DNA of 64,000 nt from Gemmatimonadetes bacterium 2013_60CM_65_52 (GTDB lineage: Bacteria > Gemmatimonadota > Gemmatimonadetes > Gemmatimonadales > Gemmatimonadaceae), in contig NGFI01000004.1 of the NCBI GenBank assembly GCA_002215645.1, forward strand, positions 62,001 through 126,000, given 5' to 3'. The translations under genes and the position numbers were made by a program. This document shows, piece by piece, positions 48,867 through 58,504 of the stretch. Numbering within the stretch: the first letter of the stretch is position 1; each line of letters starts with the position of its first letter. The notes beneath the pieces are model-generated. The model was not told the DNA's origin. It was given only the letters and a program-made list of their open reading frames with translations, and did not search any database.

Positions 48867-49820
48867 ATGACGACTCTCGACGACATTCGCGCCGCGCACG
48901 ATCGCATCCGTTCACGCGTCCACCGCACGCCGCTTCTCAGCAGCGCCACGCTGGCCACCAGCGCCGGTGTTGCTCGCGTTGCGCTCAAGTGTGAGAACCT
49001 TCAGAAGACCGGATCCTTCAAGGCACGCGGCGCGCTGAACGCGCTGTCGCAGCTCGACGCCGGCGCACAGGCGCGCGGCGTCGTGTCCTTCTCCGCCGGA
49101 AATCATGCGCAGGCGCTGGCCTGGGGCGCGCGTACGGCGGGCGTGAAGTGTACGGTCGTCATGCCGGCCACCGCGTCGCAGACCAAAGTCGCGGCGACGC
49201 GCGGCTACGGCGCCGAGGTCATCCTCCACGGAACGGGGACGGAAGCGCTCGCGAAGGCCCACGAGATGTCCGAGCAGCAGGGGCTCACGTTGGTCCATCC
49301 GTTCGACGACGACCGGATCATCGCCGGAACCGGGACCGTCGCCCTGGAGATCCTGGACGAATGGAAGGGCGCGCCCGACGTGGTCGTCGTCCCCATTGGC
49401 GGAGGAGGGCTCATCTCCGGCATTGCGCTGGCCATCAAGGAGCTGGCGCCGGCAACGCGCGTCATCGGTGTCGAGCCAACCGGCGCCGCCGTCATGCGCC
49501 AGAGCCTCGACGCCGGGCACCCGACATCCATGAAATCCACCAACACGATCGCCGACGGACTCGCGGCGCCGATGGCCGGCGTGCGTAACTTCGAGATCGT
49601 GAAGCGCTACGTGGACGACGTGGTGCTGGTCTCGGACGACGAGATCGCGGAGGCCATGCGCATGCTCCTGCTGCGCGGAAAACTCCTTGCAGAGCCTGCG
49701 GGCGCGGCCGCAGCAGCGGCGCTTGTTACCGGGAAATTTCCCACGCGGAGCTCGGAGTCGGTGGTCCTCCTGGTGAGCGGAGGCAACGTAGATACGGAAA
49801 GGATCAAGTCGCTCATCTGA
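48867..49820 (+). CDS. ilvA: threonine ammonia-lyase (biosynthetic-type, PLP)
   Basis: VALKCENLQKTGSFKARGALNAL PLP lysine motif; VVVPIGGGGLISGIALAIKEL; short form without ACT domain. Confidence 0.9.
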   Translation: MTTLDDIRAAHDRIRSRVHRTPLLSSATLATSAGVARVALKCENLQKTGSFKARGALNALSQLDAGAQARGVVSFSAGNHAQALAWGARTAGVKCTVVMPATASQTKVAATRGYGAEVILHGTGTEALAKAHEMSEQQGLTLVHPFDDDRIIAGTGTVALEILDEWKGAPDVVVVPIGGGGLISGIALAIKELAPATRVIGVEPTGAAVMRQSLDAGHPTSMKSTNTIADGLAAPMAGVRNFEIVKRYVDDVVLVSDDEIAEAMRMLLLRGKLLAEPAGAAAAAALVTGKFPTRSSESVVLLVSGGNVDTERIKSLI

Positions 49821-49828
49821 CCCAAATT

Positions 49829-49950
49829 CAGTACTGAAGTAGGAACTCCAGTATCCGGAACTCGGCACTCGGTATGGAGACGGCAGTAAACGGCGTCGTT
49901 GGTTTGTACCGGATACGACGTTGTACCGAGTGCCGGATACAGAGTACTGT
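49829..49950. repeat. palindromic dispersed repeat copy B (related to 35085-35241)
   Basis: CAGTACT...CAGTATCCGGaaCTCGGCACTCGGTA ... TACCGAGTGCCGGATACagAGTACTG. Confidence 0.65.
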
Positions 49951-49982
49951 TGGTCACTACTGCTGTTGTTGTTGCTCCGGCA

Positions 49983-51110
49983 TCAGATTCCTCCAAGCAC
50001 GACATCGAGCTGCCTTGCGATCGCCTCCCTGACCGCATCGGGAATCGCGAAGGCCGCGGTGAATGCCCCCCTCGGATCATTCGGCGAAGGACGGCCGGCC
50101 TGCTGGAGGTAATAGCGCATATAGCCCATGACCATCGCGGGCAACGTGCGCTCGAGCAACAGAGCGCCCGCGCGAACGGCTGCGGCCTGCTCGTACCTCG
50201 ACGTCGCGCCGGACCGCTGTTCGGCGGGCGTCGTGTTGTCGGCAATGGCGGCGCTTGCGATGCTTCCCGTGACCTCGTGCGCGAACACGTACAGCACGTG
50301 CTCCGATTCCGCGTCGCTCTCCGGCACCGGCCCGGCCACGACATTCTCGCCCTTGGCGAAATGAATGGTGCGTCCCTCACCTCCAAGGGGCAGCGATAGA
50401 TAGAGCTCTCCGTTGCCCTGCTGCGTGTTGTTGAGGAAGCGTTGCAGTGCCGGCCGCCAGACGCGCTGCCATAGCGAGTCGGTGTGGGCCACGGCGCGCG
50501 CACGTGCGCGTGTTTCCCCGTTCCAGTAGTCCGTGTAGAAACGATGCCCCTCGTCGTCCGCCGACACGGTGAACAGACGCAGCCACTCGCGATCGGCGGC
50601 GGAAGGGAACGCGCCATTGAGCACCCCGAAGAGCAGGCGCGTGGTTGGATCGGCGTTTCCACTCGCGCCCGTGCCCAGCGCGAAGCGGTCGATGACCTGC
50701 CGCATCTGCTCCCACGACTCGAAGTACAGCGGAACGAACTGGCCGCTCGTGGCAATCGACGGGTTGCTGATGAGCCGCGCGAGGAGACGCTGCCGGTTCG
50801 CATCCAGTTGCGAGCTGACGCTGCGCTGGCGGCGAATGCCGACCATCCGATCCCGATAGCCTCGGGTGAAATAGGGAATCAGCGTGGTGTCGGAGGTGAG
50901 CATCGCATACGAGTGCAGCCAGAGGTCGACGTGCTCCTTCGTGCGCGCCGGCCATGTGGTCTGCACCATGGGCGCGGGTCCCGCGGGCGGACGCGAGCTT
51001 GTCGACGGTGACGGCGACGGTGACGGCGATGGCGTCACCCCACCGCACGCCAGGACGCCGGCGAACGTGATGATCACAGCGCAATGCGAAGAAAGGCGCA
51101 GACCGCTCAT
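49983..51110 (-). CDS. hypothetical lipoprotein
   Basis: MSGLRLSSHCAVIITFAGVLACGGVTPSPSPSPSPS lipobox and SP linker; VLYVFAHEVTGSIASAAIADN. Confidence 0.7.
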   Translation of the reverse strand: MSGLRLSSHCAVIITFAGVLACGGVTPSPSPSPSPSTSSRPPAGPAPMVQTTWPARTKEHVDLWLHSYAMLTSDTTLIPYFTRGYRDRMVGIRRQRSVSSQLDANRQRLLARLISNPSIATSGQFVPLYFESWEQMRQVIDRFALGTGASGNADPTTRLLFGVLNGAFPSAADREWLRLFTVSADDEGHRFYTDYWNGETRARARAVAHTDSLWQRVWRPALQRFLNNTQQGNGELYLSLPLGGEGRTIHFAKGENVVAGPVPESDAESEHVLYVFAHEVTGSIASAAIADNTTPAEQRSGATSRYEQAAAVRAGALLLERTLPAMVMGYMRYYLQQAGRPSPNDPRGAFTAAFAIPDAVREAIARQLDVVLGGI

Positions 51111-51126
51111 GGCCAAAAAACTCCCC

Positions 51127-51792
51127 CTAGGAAACTCCTCGTCCGCACATGACGCAGAAACTCCAGTCGCGCTCCAGCTCGCTGCCACACGCCGGGCAGC
51201 GTACGACCGTGAGATCCTGGCCGCAGTGTGGGCAAAAACTGATCTCGCGTCCGGGCGGAAGGGCTCCCTTGCAGTACGGGCAGTCTTCACCCTCCTCACG
51301 AATCATCACGGATTTCACCGGACGGCGCCTCGAATCCGGTGGAGGAATGACGCGGTTCGGGTCGGACGGCGTTGTGGGAAGGGGTGGTACGCTGCTCCGC
51401 ATCGCCGCCGCCGCCGCGCGCGATACGGTGACGCTTGGCGCCGGCGTGCTGGAGCCGTCCAGGCGCCGCAACGCATCCGCCGCGAGAGAAACGTGTGTCG
51501 TGGCGAAATCCCGAATGCGCTGCGTGTCCGGCACGGACGACGCCCGCTCCATGGCGATCATGTCACGTAGACGGTCGTCCACGATGAGATAATCTCTGTC
51601 GTTCGCCAGCAGCTCGAGCAGCGTGTGCTCGTAGTCCTGGTTCGTCTCCAGGCCGAGCTCGCGACGATGGAGACGGTAGGGAAGGATCGTCTGATACAGC
51701 TCGCCGATCTCGAAGGGGTGCGACTCGTACTGCGGAAAGCTCGCGCGAATGGTGCGCACGAGGTGCCGGTACATCCGCTCGACGTCGTCCAT
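51127..51792 (-). CDS. zinc-ribbon protein
   Basis: Three CxxC-type pairs: CPYCKG, CPHCGQ, CPACGSELERDWSFCVMCG. Confidence 0.7.
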   Translation of the reverse strand: MDDVERMYRHLVRTIRASFPQYESHPFEIGELYQTILPYRLHRRELGLETNQDYEHTLLELLANDRDYLIVDDRLRDMIAMERASSVPDTQRIRDFATTHVSLAADALRRLDGSSTPAPSVTVSRAAAAAMRSSVPPLPTTPSDPNRVIPPPDSRRRPVKSVMIREEGEDCPYCKGALPPGREISFCPHCGQDLTVVRCPACGSELERDWSFCVMCGRGVS

Positions 51793-51821
51793 CGAAGACG
51801 CTCCCGAAGAACTCGGTGAGA

Positions 51822-52478
51822 CTACTTGTCCACGGCCGATGATGCACGTCCCGTACGCGGCAGCGCCCGGGCCGCCACGAACTGCGCTCCGGCGGGAAAG
51901 GGCATGGGCTCCACGGTAACGCGCTTCCTTGCGCGCTGCGCCTCGAACCATTCGTCGAAGTGCGAGGGCTGCGCCCCGTCAGAGCTGGTCTGCCCGCGCG
52001 CGGCCGCGACCGCAAGATCGTTGGCATACTCGTTCTGCGGATGTCCCGCATGCCCGCGCACCCAATTCCACTGCACGCGATGCGGCGCGGCGTCGTCCAC
52101 GAGCTGCTGCCACAGCTCGAGATTCTCGATGGCGCCTTCCCGCCGCCTCCAGCCGCGTCCCGCCCAACCGTGCACCCACTCCGTCATGCCCTTGACCAGA
52201 TACTGCGAGTCGCTGGTGAAGAGGACGCGAAAGTGCCGGCTCTTCCGTCCGAGAACGCGAAACGCCTCGATGGCACTGCGCAGCGCCATGCGATTGTTGG
52301 TCGTGGCGCGCTCGGAGATCCAGTAGTCCCAGCGGCCGAGCTGCCCGGTTGCCGGCACCACATACTCGATCACGCCCGCCGCGCCACCGGGATTCTCTCC
52401 CTCACGCCCGTTGCCGAGGCACGATTCGTCGGCGTAGATGGCCACCAGTGGCAGCTCGACGGAGGATTCCGCGCTCAC
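51822..52478 (-). CDS. ribonuclease HI family protein
   Basis: VAIYADESCLGNGREGENPGGAAGVIEY, TTNNRMALRSAIEAF, VLFTSDSQYLVKGM, VRGHAGHPQNEYANDLA. Confidence 0.88.
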   Translation of the reverse strand: MSAESSVELPLVAIYADESCLGNGREGENPGGAAGVIEYVVPATGQLGRWDYWISERATTNNRMALRSAIEAFRVLGRKSRHFRVLFTSDSQYLVKGMTEWVHGWAGRGWRRREGAIENLELWQQLVDDAAPHRVQWNWVRGHAGHPQNEYANDLAVAAARGQTSSDGAQPSHFDEWFEAQRARKRVTVEPMPFPAGAQFVAARALPRTGRASSAVDK

Positions 52479-52708
52479 GATACGACCTCGATTCCCTCGA
52501 GCTCGTCGACGAACAGTGTGAGCGAATCGCCCGTCGTGGGGTGATGGGCCTCGAGCGTCTCACGGCCACCCACGACGCGCAACCGATCCACCACGATCAT
52601 GAGCTCCGTTCCCCGCCGCCAGACGGCAAGCCGACGCCGGTCCGCGATCGCGCGCTCGAGTGCGTCGTACTGTGCCGTTGTGAGCTGAGTGTATCTGGGT
52701 CGAGCCAT
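52475..52708 (-). CDS. small hypothetical protein
   Basis: MARPRYTQLTTAQYDALERAIADRRRLAVWRRG; 4-bp overlap with the RNase H gene. Confidence 0.6.
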   Translation of the reverse strand: MARPRYTQLTTAQYDALERAIADRRRLAVWRRGTELMIVVDRLRVVGGRETLEAHHPTTGDSLTLFVDELEGIEVVS

Positions 52709-52724
52709 TGCGTTGCGAATCGAA

Positions 52725-53879
52725 TCACCGGCACCAGCCGAGCGCGAGCGCCGCGAGCACGTCCGTGGCGCGGGCGATCTCGTCGAGCGGAATGTACTCC
52801 TCCGCCGCGTGCGCGAGGGAGATGTCACCAGGCCCGAAGCAGACCGCGGGAATACCGGCGGCGTTGAGCAGAGCGGCATCCGTCCAGGCGGACATTCCCT
52901 CGATGGCCACTGGCAGCCCGAGACTGGTGAGAGCGGCGTCGAGCGCACGGACCACCGGCGCATCCACTGCCACGTCACTCGGCGCCTGCGCGAGCAGCAG
53001 CTGCGAGCTCGCAACGAACGTCGGATGGACGCGTTTCACCGCCTTGCAGACTTCCTCTATCTGCGCGAGCACCGTGGACGGCTGCTCACCGGGCAGCGTA
53101 CGTCGCTCGAGCTTGATGACGCATCGATCGGGATATGTGGACATTCCGGTGCCACCCTCGATGAACGACGCGTGGATGGATGCACGGCCGAGCAGCGGGT
53201 GAGTTTGCCGTGGCAGCACGTCAGCATCGAACCCATGCAGCTCGGCGAGCAGGAGTCCCGCATGTCGGATGGCGTCGACACCGAGCTCGTACCGGCTGCC
53301 GTGCGCCGCGCGCCCCGTCACCTCCACTTCGATCCACACGAACCCCCGATGCGCAGGCATGATGGCGAGCCTCGTGGGCTCGGTGACCACGGCGGCGTCG
53401 GCCCGTACGCCGCGCGCAAGCAGCGCTCGTGTGCCGATGCTCTCGTATTCCTCGTCGGCCACGGCGGCGACCATGATCTCTCCGTTCAGGCCATTCTGCG
53501 CGGCACGCCATGCGGCCGCGCACATCGCCGCGACACCGCCCTTCATGTCCGCCGCACCACGGCCGTAGAGCCGTCCATCCTGGACCGCGGCATCGAACGG
53601 CGCGTGCGTCATGCCATCCACGCCGACCACGTCGAGATGTCCGTTGAACATCACGGTGCGCCCGAACTCGGCGCGTCCGATGCGCGCAAGCACGTTCGGA
53701 CGACCCGGTGCTGCGTCGAACACTTCGACGCGAAAGCCCCATTCGGTGAGAATGCCTTCCAACGCGCGCGCACACTCGAGCTCACCGGGGCCGCCCGGCA
53801 CCAGCGTTGGATTTCGCGAGTCGATGGCGACCAGCGTCCGTGCAAGCGCGCCCGCGTCGCCAGGGTCAATCGTCGTCAT
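52725..53879 (-). CDS. M20-family metallopeptidase (ArgE/DapE-like)
   Basis: TVMFNGHLDVVG, GRGAADMKGGVAAM, VAAVADEEYESIGTRAL, AHGSRYELGVDAI. Confidence 0.9.
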   Translation of the reverse strand: MTTIDPGDAGALARTLVAIDSRNPTLVPGGPGELECARALEGILTEWGFRVEVFDAAPGRPNVLARIGRAEFGRTVMFNGHLDVVGVDGMTHAPFDAAVQDGRLYGRGAADMKGGVAAMCAAAWRAAQNGLNGEIMVAAVADEEYESIGTRALLARGVRADAAVVTEPTRLAIMPAHRGFVWIEVEVTGRAAHGSRYELGVDAIRHAGLLLAELHGFDADVLPRQTHPLLGRASIHASFIEGGTGMSTYPDRCVIKLERRTLPGEQPSTVLAQIEEVCKAVKRVHPTFVASSQLLLAQAPSDVAVDAPVVRALDAALTSLGLPVAIEGMSAWTDAALLNAAGIPAVCFGPGDISLAHAAEEYIPLDEIARATDVLAALALGWCR

Positions 53880-54849
53880 GCGGAGTCGCGCTGTCCGTAA
53901 GCGAGGCAATGACGTCAAAGCCCGCGACGTCGACGTCCCAGGTCATGCGATCGCCATATGGTGAGAGCGCGCGCGCCAGCTCGTCCTCGCGGCCATCGCG
54001 CGCGATCGCGAGCACGCATCCGCCTCCCGAAGCACCGAGCGCCTTGACGCCGAGCGCGCCCGCTGGTCCGGCGACGTCCACGATGGCGTCGATACGCGGC
54101 GTCGTGATGGACGGATGCAACGCGCGCTGATGAACCCACTGCTCGCCAAGGAGCGAGCCCAGCACATCGATGTCGGCGGCGCGCAGCGCGTTCGCCATCT
54201 CCACCGCGAGCTCACGCGTCCGCGCGAGCGCCTTCACGACCCTGGGCACGCCCGCGAGGTAGTCATCTCGTACCGCGGTGATCGTGGAGCCGGAGAGACG
54301 CGACTCGCCGGTGTAGAGAAGCACGCCTCTGCGCGCGATGTCGGCGCGGAGCTCGACGGACAGCGGAATGCGTTCGACGTCGACCGTGTCCGTGATGCGA
54401 AGGAGGAGCGCGCCACCGAATGCCGCGGCGAAGTGATCCTGCACGCCGCCGGGGACGCGCAGCTCCTCGACCTCGGTCGCTCGGCTGCGCAGGGCCAACG
54501 CATGCGGCTCGAGTGCTGCGCCGCCGAGTACGGCGAGTGCGCCGGCGAGGGCGACGCCGGCCGCGGATGAGCCGCCAAGTCCGGCACCGATGGGAAAGTC
54601 GCTGGCAACGTGCGCGTCCACACCGGAAAGCAACGACCGCCGAATGGCCGCCTGCACGAGCGCGTCGTCATCGAATGCCGGCGAGGGGGTGCCAGCGTGA
54701 GCGCCCTGGGAAACCGTCGCGGTGGCATACCGCGTAATCGCGATGTTGCAGACCGCGCCGCCCTCGCGCTCGCAGTACGGCGGCACGTCCGTCCAGCCGC
54801 CGGCAAAGTCGAGGCGAGTTGGCGCCCTGGCGACGAGCGCGCGCGTCAC
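53866..54849 (-). CDS. GHMP kinase (sugar kinase-like)
   Basis: RAPTRLDFAGGWTDVPPYCEREGGAVCNIAI; FPIGAGLGGSSAAGVALAGAL; GALGVKALGASGGGCVLAI. Confidence 0.9.
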   Translation of the reverse strand: MTRALVARAPTRLDFAGGWTDVPPYCEREGGAVCNIAITRYATATVSQGAHAGTPSPAFDDDALVQAAIRRSLLSGVDAHVASDFPIGAGLGGSSAAGVALAGALAVLGGAALEPHALALRSRATEVEELRVPGGVQDHFAAAFGGALLLRITDTVDVERIPLSVELRADIARRGVLLYTGESRLSGSTITAVRDDYLAGVPRVVKALARTRELAVEMANALRAADIDVLGSLLGEQWVHQRALHPSITTPRIDAIVDVAGPAGALGVKALGASGGGCVLAIARDGREDELARALSPYGDRMTWDVDVAGFDVIASLTDSATPHDDD

Positions 54850-54867
54850 CTCGATTCGCGGCCGAGG

Positions 54868-55536
54868 TTATTTCTTTTTCTTTGCCGGCTTGGCGCTCTT
54901 CGCTGCCGGCTTCGGCTTCGACGCGGGCTTTGCCGCGGGCTTGCTGGTCTTCGCGGGCGCCTTTGCCGGTGCCTTCGCGGCAGGCTTGGCCGGCTTGGGA
55001 GCCGGTTTGGCCGCGGCTTTCACCGGAGGAGGCGGCGGTGGTGGCGCAGGAGGCTTGACCACGGGACGCGGGCCTCCCGTGCGGAGCGAGAATGAGCCAG
55101 GACGCTGCGGCGGCGCGTTGAGCAACGCCGCGGCGTTCGCGGCGTCACGGGCGGCCTTGTCGACGGCAGCTTTATCGGCGGCGATCTTTGACGCGGTCGG
55201 CCGCCCCTTTTCGCTGGCGGGCTTCTTGGCGAAGGACTCCTCCGCCTCGCGAATGAGCTTGTCGGCTTCCTCCTGTGTCATCTGGCCGCGGCGCACCATG
55301 TACTGCACGAGGTCGCGGGCGCTCTCGATGGCGAAGCCGGCGAGTCCGGCGGCGGCGCTGATGACGTCCTTCATGGCGGAGGCTACCTTGCTTCCCGCCT
55401 CCTGGCTGATCAGCTGCGCACGCTCGGCCATTTCGGCCATCGTGTCTCGCATGTCAGCGCCGCGGTGACCTGGACCGCGTCGTGGCGCTGGAGGTGTTGC
55501 GGGCGCCTTCTCCTCCTCAGTGTCCTTATCCACCAT
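54868..55536 (-). CDS. phasin-like protein with Ala/Lys/Pro-rich (histone H1/PhaF-like) C-terminal tail
   Basis: SARDLVQYMVRRGQMTQEEADKLIREAEES helical domain, KAAAKPAPKPAKPAAKAPAKAPAKTSKPAAKPAS tail. Confidence 0.7.
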   Translation of the reverse strand: MVDKDTEEEKAPATPPAPRRGPGHRGADMRDTMAEMAERAQLISQEAGSKVASAMKDVISAAAGLAGFAIESARDLVQYMVRRGQMTQEEADKLIREAEESFAKKPASEKGRPTASKIAADKAAVDKAARDAANAAALLNAPPQRPGSFSLRTGGPRPVVKPPAPPPPPPPVKAAAKPAPKPAKPAAKAPAKAPAKTSKPAAKPASKPKPAAKSAKPAKKKK

Positions 55537-55796
55537 GGTGCCGGCCTGTTGTCTTTTCGCAGGGGAAACTGATCCCCGTTTCATTAGGAAGGCAGCCTGG
55601 CGACGCGCGAGGGCGCGGCGGTCGCCTGGGCGCCCGGAATTGTGGCGGCAAGTATATGATTTTTCGACAGCTACGCAAGGTTTAATGATGCGCAGCGCGA
55701 ACCTCGCACGAGGGCAAATCCGCGCGTTTTCGCAGTGTGGAAGGCCAAGTCGGCTGCTATTTACGCGCCTATATAACGGCACTATAGCGACAGAAT

Positions 55797-56882
55797 ATGC
55801 TCACTAGCGTCAAAGTGCTGGACCTCACGCGAGTGCTCGCCGGACCGCTCTGCACCATGATGCTCGGCGACATGGGCGCAGATGTCCTCAAGATCGAGCG
55901 TCCCGGCGAGGGCGACGAAACGCGCACCTGGGGCCCACCCTTCGACGCCCGGGGCGAAAGCGCCTACTATCTGAGCATCAATCGGAACAAGCTGAGTGCC
56001 GCGCTGGACCTCGATCTTCCCGGAGATCGGGCGGTTCTCGAGGGGCTGTTCGACGAAGCAGACGTCGTGGTGGAAAACTTCCGCCCCGGCACCCTGGAGC
56101 GGCGCGGTCTCGGCGCGGAACAGCTCCGAAGCCGGCATCCCCGACTCGTGTGGTGCACCATTGCCGGCTTCGCAGATGACAGCGGCCGGCCCGGATACGA
56201 CTTCGTCATTCAGGCCGAATGCGGCTGGATGTCCATCACGGGCGAACCGGATGGCGCGCCGATGAAGCATGGCGTCGCACTGGCGGACGTCATGGCCGGC
56301 AAGGACGCCGCGATCGCGGTCCTCGGTGCGCTCGTCGAGCGAGCGAGGACAGGAGCCGGCCGGTTCGTGCGTGTGTCACTCCAGGAGACCGCTGAAGCCG
56401 CACTCGTGAACGTGGCGCAGAATGCGCTCGTGTCGGACAAGCCGCCGCGCCGATGGGGCAATGCGCACGCGAACCTCGTCCCCTATCAGTTGTTCGAGGC
56501 GTCGGATCGCGCGTTCATCATCGCGGCGGGAAATGACGCGCAGTGGTTGGCGTGCGTGCGCGCACTCGGACTGTTGGATCTCGCGCATGACGAGTCGTTG
56601 CGCAGCAACGCCGGTCGCCTCGCGCACCGCGAGCGCGTGGTCACCGTAATTGCCGCGCGCGTGCGAGAGCGCTCCGCCGCCGAGTGGCGCGAAGCGCTCG
56701 ATGCGGCAGGCGTGCCGAATGGTGTCGTCCGCACGGTGCCCGAAGTGCTCGCCGAGCGGCCGGCGTCGATGTCGACGGGCATGCCGCCGAGCGTGCCGGG
56801 ACGCGTGCGTTACGCGCCGCCGACGCTGGGACAGCACACGCAGCTCGTGCGCGACCGCGGGTGGAAGGCCTTCAACGGATAG
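55797..56882 (+). CDS. CaiB/BaiF family CoA transferase
   Basis: VKVLDLTRVLAGPLCTMMLGDMGADVLKIERPGEGDETRTWGPPF; YYLSINRNKLSAALDL. Confidence 0.93.
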   Translation: MLTSVKVLDLTRVLAGPLCTMMLGDMGADVLKIERPGEGDETRTWGPPFDARGESAYYLSINRNKLSAALDLDLPGDRAVLEGLFDEADVVVENFRPGTLERRGLGAEQLRSRHPRLVWCTIAGFADDSGRPGYDFVIQAECGWMSITGEPDGAPMKHGVALADVMAGKDAAIAVLGALVERARTGAGRFVRVSLQETAEAALVNVAQNALVSDKPPRRWGNAHANLVPYQLFEASDRAFIIAAGNDAQWLACVRALGLLDLAHDESLRSNAGRLAHRERVVTVIAARVRERSAAEWREALDAAGVPNGVVRTVPEVLAERPASMSTGMPPSVPGRVRYAPPTLGQHTQLVRDRGWKAFNG

Positions 56883-57005
56883 TCCGTGACGCGGGTGTTA
56901 CGGCCGGTTCGGGCGACTCGTCTCATGAACGTGGCGACCCGATACGCGGCAAACGGCGGGACGGCGACCCTGTCCCGAGCGCGGAAAGTGCGTTACTCTA
57001 TCGTC

Positions 57006-57572
57006 GTGAGGACGACGGAGCCGGAACTGCTCGTTGATCAGGACGACTCTGATCAGCGCATCATTCAGCGCGTGCTGGCTGGTGAGCGCGACGAATTCAC
57101 CGTGCTGATCACCCGGTACAGCGATCCGCTGTATCGCCATGCGCTGTGCATGACGGGGAGCCCGGATGTCGCGGAAGACATCCTGCAACTGTCCTTCATC
57201 AAGGCATATCAGCATCTCGCGGAAGTGCGCGGCCGGTTCGACGCGTGGGTATTCAGGATCGTGGCGAACGGGTGCAAGGACTGGCTGAAGAACATCCGGC
57301 GCTCGCATCTCAGTTACGACGAGGACGATCAGCCTTCGGCGTATGCGACACCCGATGAGGACCTGGACCGTACAGAGCTCAGAACGGATCTCGACATCGC
57401 GTTGGCGTCCCTGCCGGCATCGCTGCGGGAAGCGTTCATCATGAAGCATGTCGAGGGGCGGTCGTACGAGGAGATGGCGGACTTGCTGGGAACCACGGTC
57501 GGTGCGTTGAAGATGCGTGTCCATCGCGCCCGCGAAGCGCTGCAGGCCTTACTCGAGGAGAAATACGCCTAA
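57006..57572 (+). CDS. ECF-type RNA polymerase sigma factor
   Basis: DEFTVLITRYSDPLYRHALCMTGSPDVAEDILQLSFIKAYQHL; SLPASLREAFIMKHVEGRSYEEMADLLGTTVGALKMRVHRAREAL. Confidence 0.93.
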   Translation: MRTTEPELLVDQDDSDQRIIQRVLAGERDEFTVLITRYSDPLYRHALCMTGSPDVAEDILQLSFIKAYQHLAEVRGRFDAWVFRIVANGCKDWLKNIRRSHLSYDEDDQPSAYATPDEDLDRTELRTDLDIALASLPASLREAFIMKHVEGRSYEEMADLLGTTVGALKMRVHRAREALQALLEEKYA

Positions 57573-57573
57573 C

Positions 57574-57993
57574 ATGTTCGACGAACTTCACTCTGACGGC
57601 ACGGGAGACGGTCGGAAGCGCGAGCGCCAGGTTCCTGAGCGCCCGCTGGCCGATCGCGAGGTGCCGCTCGGACCTCCGAGTGCCACGATCGCAGAGGCCG
57701 TGCATGCGTGGCTGGACGGTGAGACGCCGGAGCGCGACGCGCGCCGCGGCGACTGGTCGCGCGACGTGGAGTTCTGGAAGCGTCTCGATGACGATCTCGC
57801 GCGCCGCCGCCGGTTGCGCACGCCGGTCGGTCTGCAGGCGCGGATCATGGAGGCCATTCCGCAGCACACGCCGGTCCTGATCACGCCCTGGTGGCGGCGG
57901 GAGTTCGTCGTCACGCCGTCGAGCGCGCTGATCGCGGCGGCGACGCTGATGGCGGGAACGGCTGCGGTCACCTCGTTGGTGATGCGCTTCTAG
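57574..57993 (+). CDS. hypothetical membrane protein, possible anti-sigma factor
   Basis: Immediately follows the ECF gene; one C-terminal TM SSALIAAATLMAGTAAVTSLVM. Confidence 0.6.
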   Translation: MFDELHSDGTGDGRKRERQVPERPLADREVPLGPPSATIAEAVHAWLDGETPERDARRGDWSRDVEFWKRLDDDLARRRRLRTPVGLQARIMEAIPQHTPVLITPWWRREFVVTPSSALIAAATLMAGTAAVTSLVMRF

Positions 57994-58016
57994 TCACACA
58001 TCGCTGTCATGCTCGT

Positions 58017-58045
58017 GGCCGGCGCTTGATGCGCCGGCCTTTTTT
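58017..58045 (+). terminator. rho-independent terminator
   Basis: GGCCGGCGC-ttgat-GCGCCGGCC followed by TTTTTT. Confidence 0.92.
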
Positions 58046-58304
58046 GTGCCCATCATCAGTCTTCCTCTCGGAAGATGTCGTGCCACCCCTTAACGGAGTA
58101 CGATACCCCCGGAGCGCAAATAGCAGAGGTCGCTATAAGTGTGGGCTTAATAGAACTTGTATCGCCACGACGTGCGGGTCTCGAACAACGAGGAGAGCGA
58201 ATCGTCATGATCGTGGGAGCGCAAGCTCCACACTTCGGGCAGTTGGAGCTCCTACCACGCGGTCGCGTTTGAAGTCTCTTAATGGTTCTCTAAAAACTCG
58301 TCGG

Positions 58305-58333
58305 TTGACTTAAGCATGATTACAGCCTAAACT
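58305..58333 (+). promoter_or_regulatory. sigma70-type promoter for the lipase-like gene
   Basis: TTGACT-N17-TAAACT in an AT-richer intergenic stretch upstream of 58505. Confidence 0.55.
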
Positions 58334-58504
58334 GCGTAACCTGCGAGATGCGAACAAACCCTCTGGCCAGATGAGAGGGACGTTTTCATCCCACGTCGAT
58401 GCGGATGTGGCGGCACATGCCCGGTGGTTCCGTGGTGCACGGCATGCCGCTGTCCGAGACCCGCATCCACGATCGCACTCGATGAGTGCCAAGGATTCAA
58501 CGAC

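Noticed and set aside
51007-51047. Tandem gacggcgacggt repeat as a regulatory or phase-variation tract
   Set aside because: Encodes the (SP)n linker of the lipoprotein just after the lipobox; ordinary low-complexity linker, unit multiple of 3.
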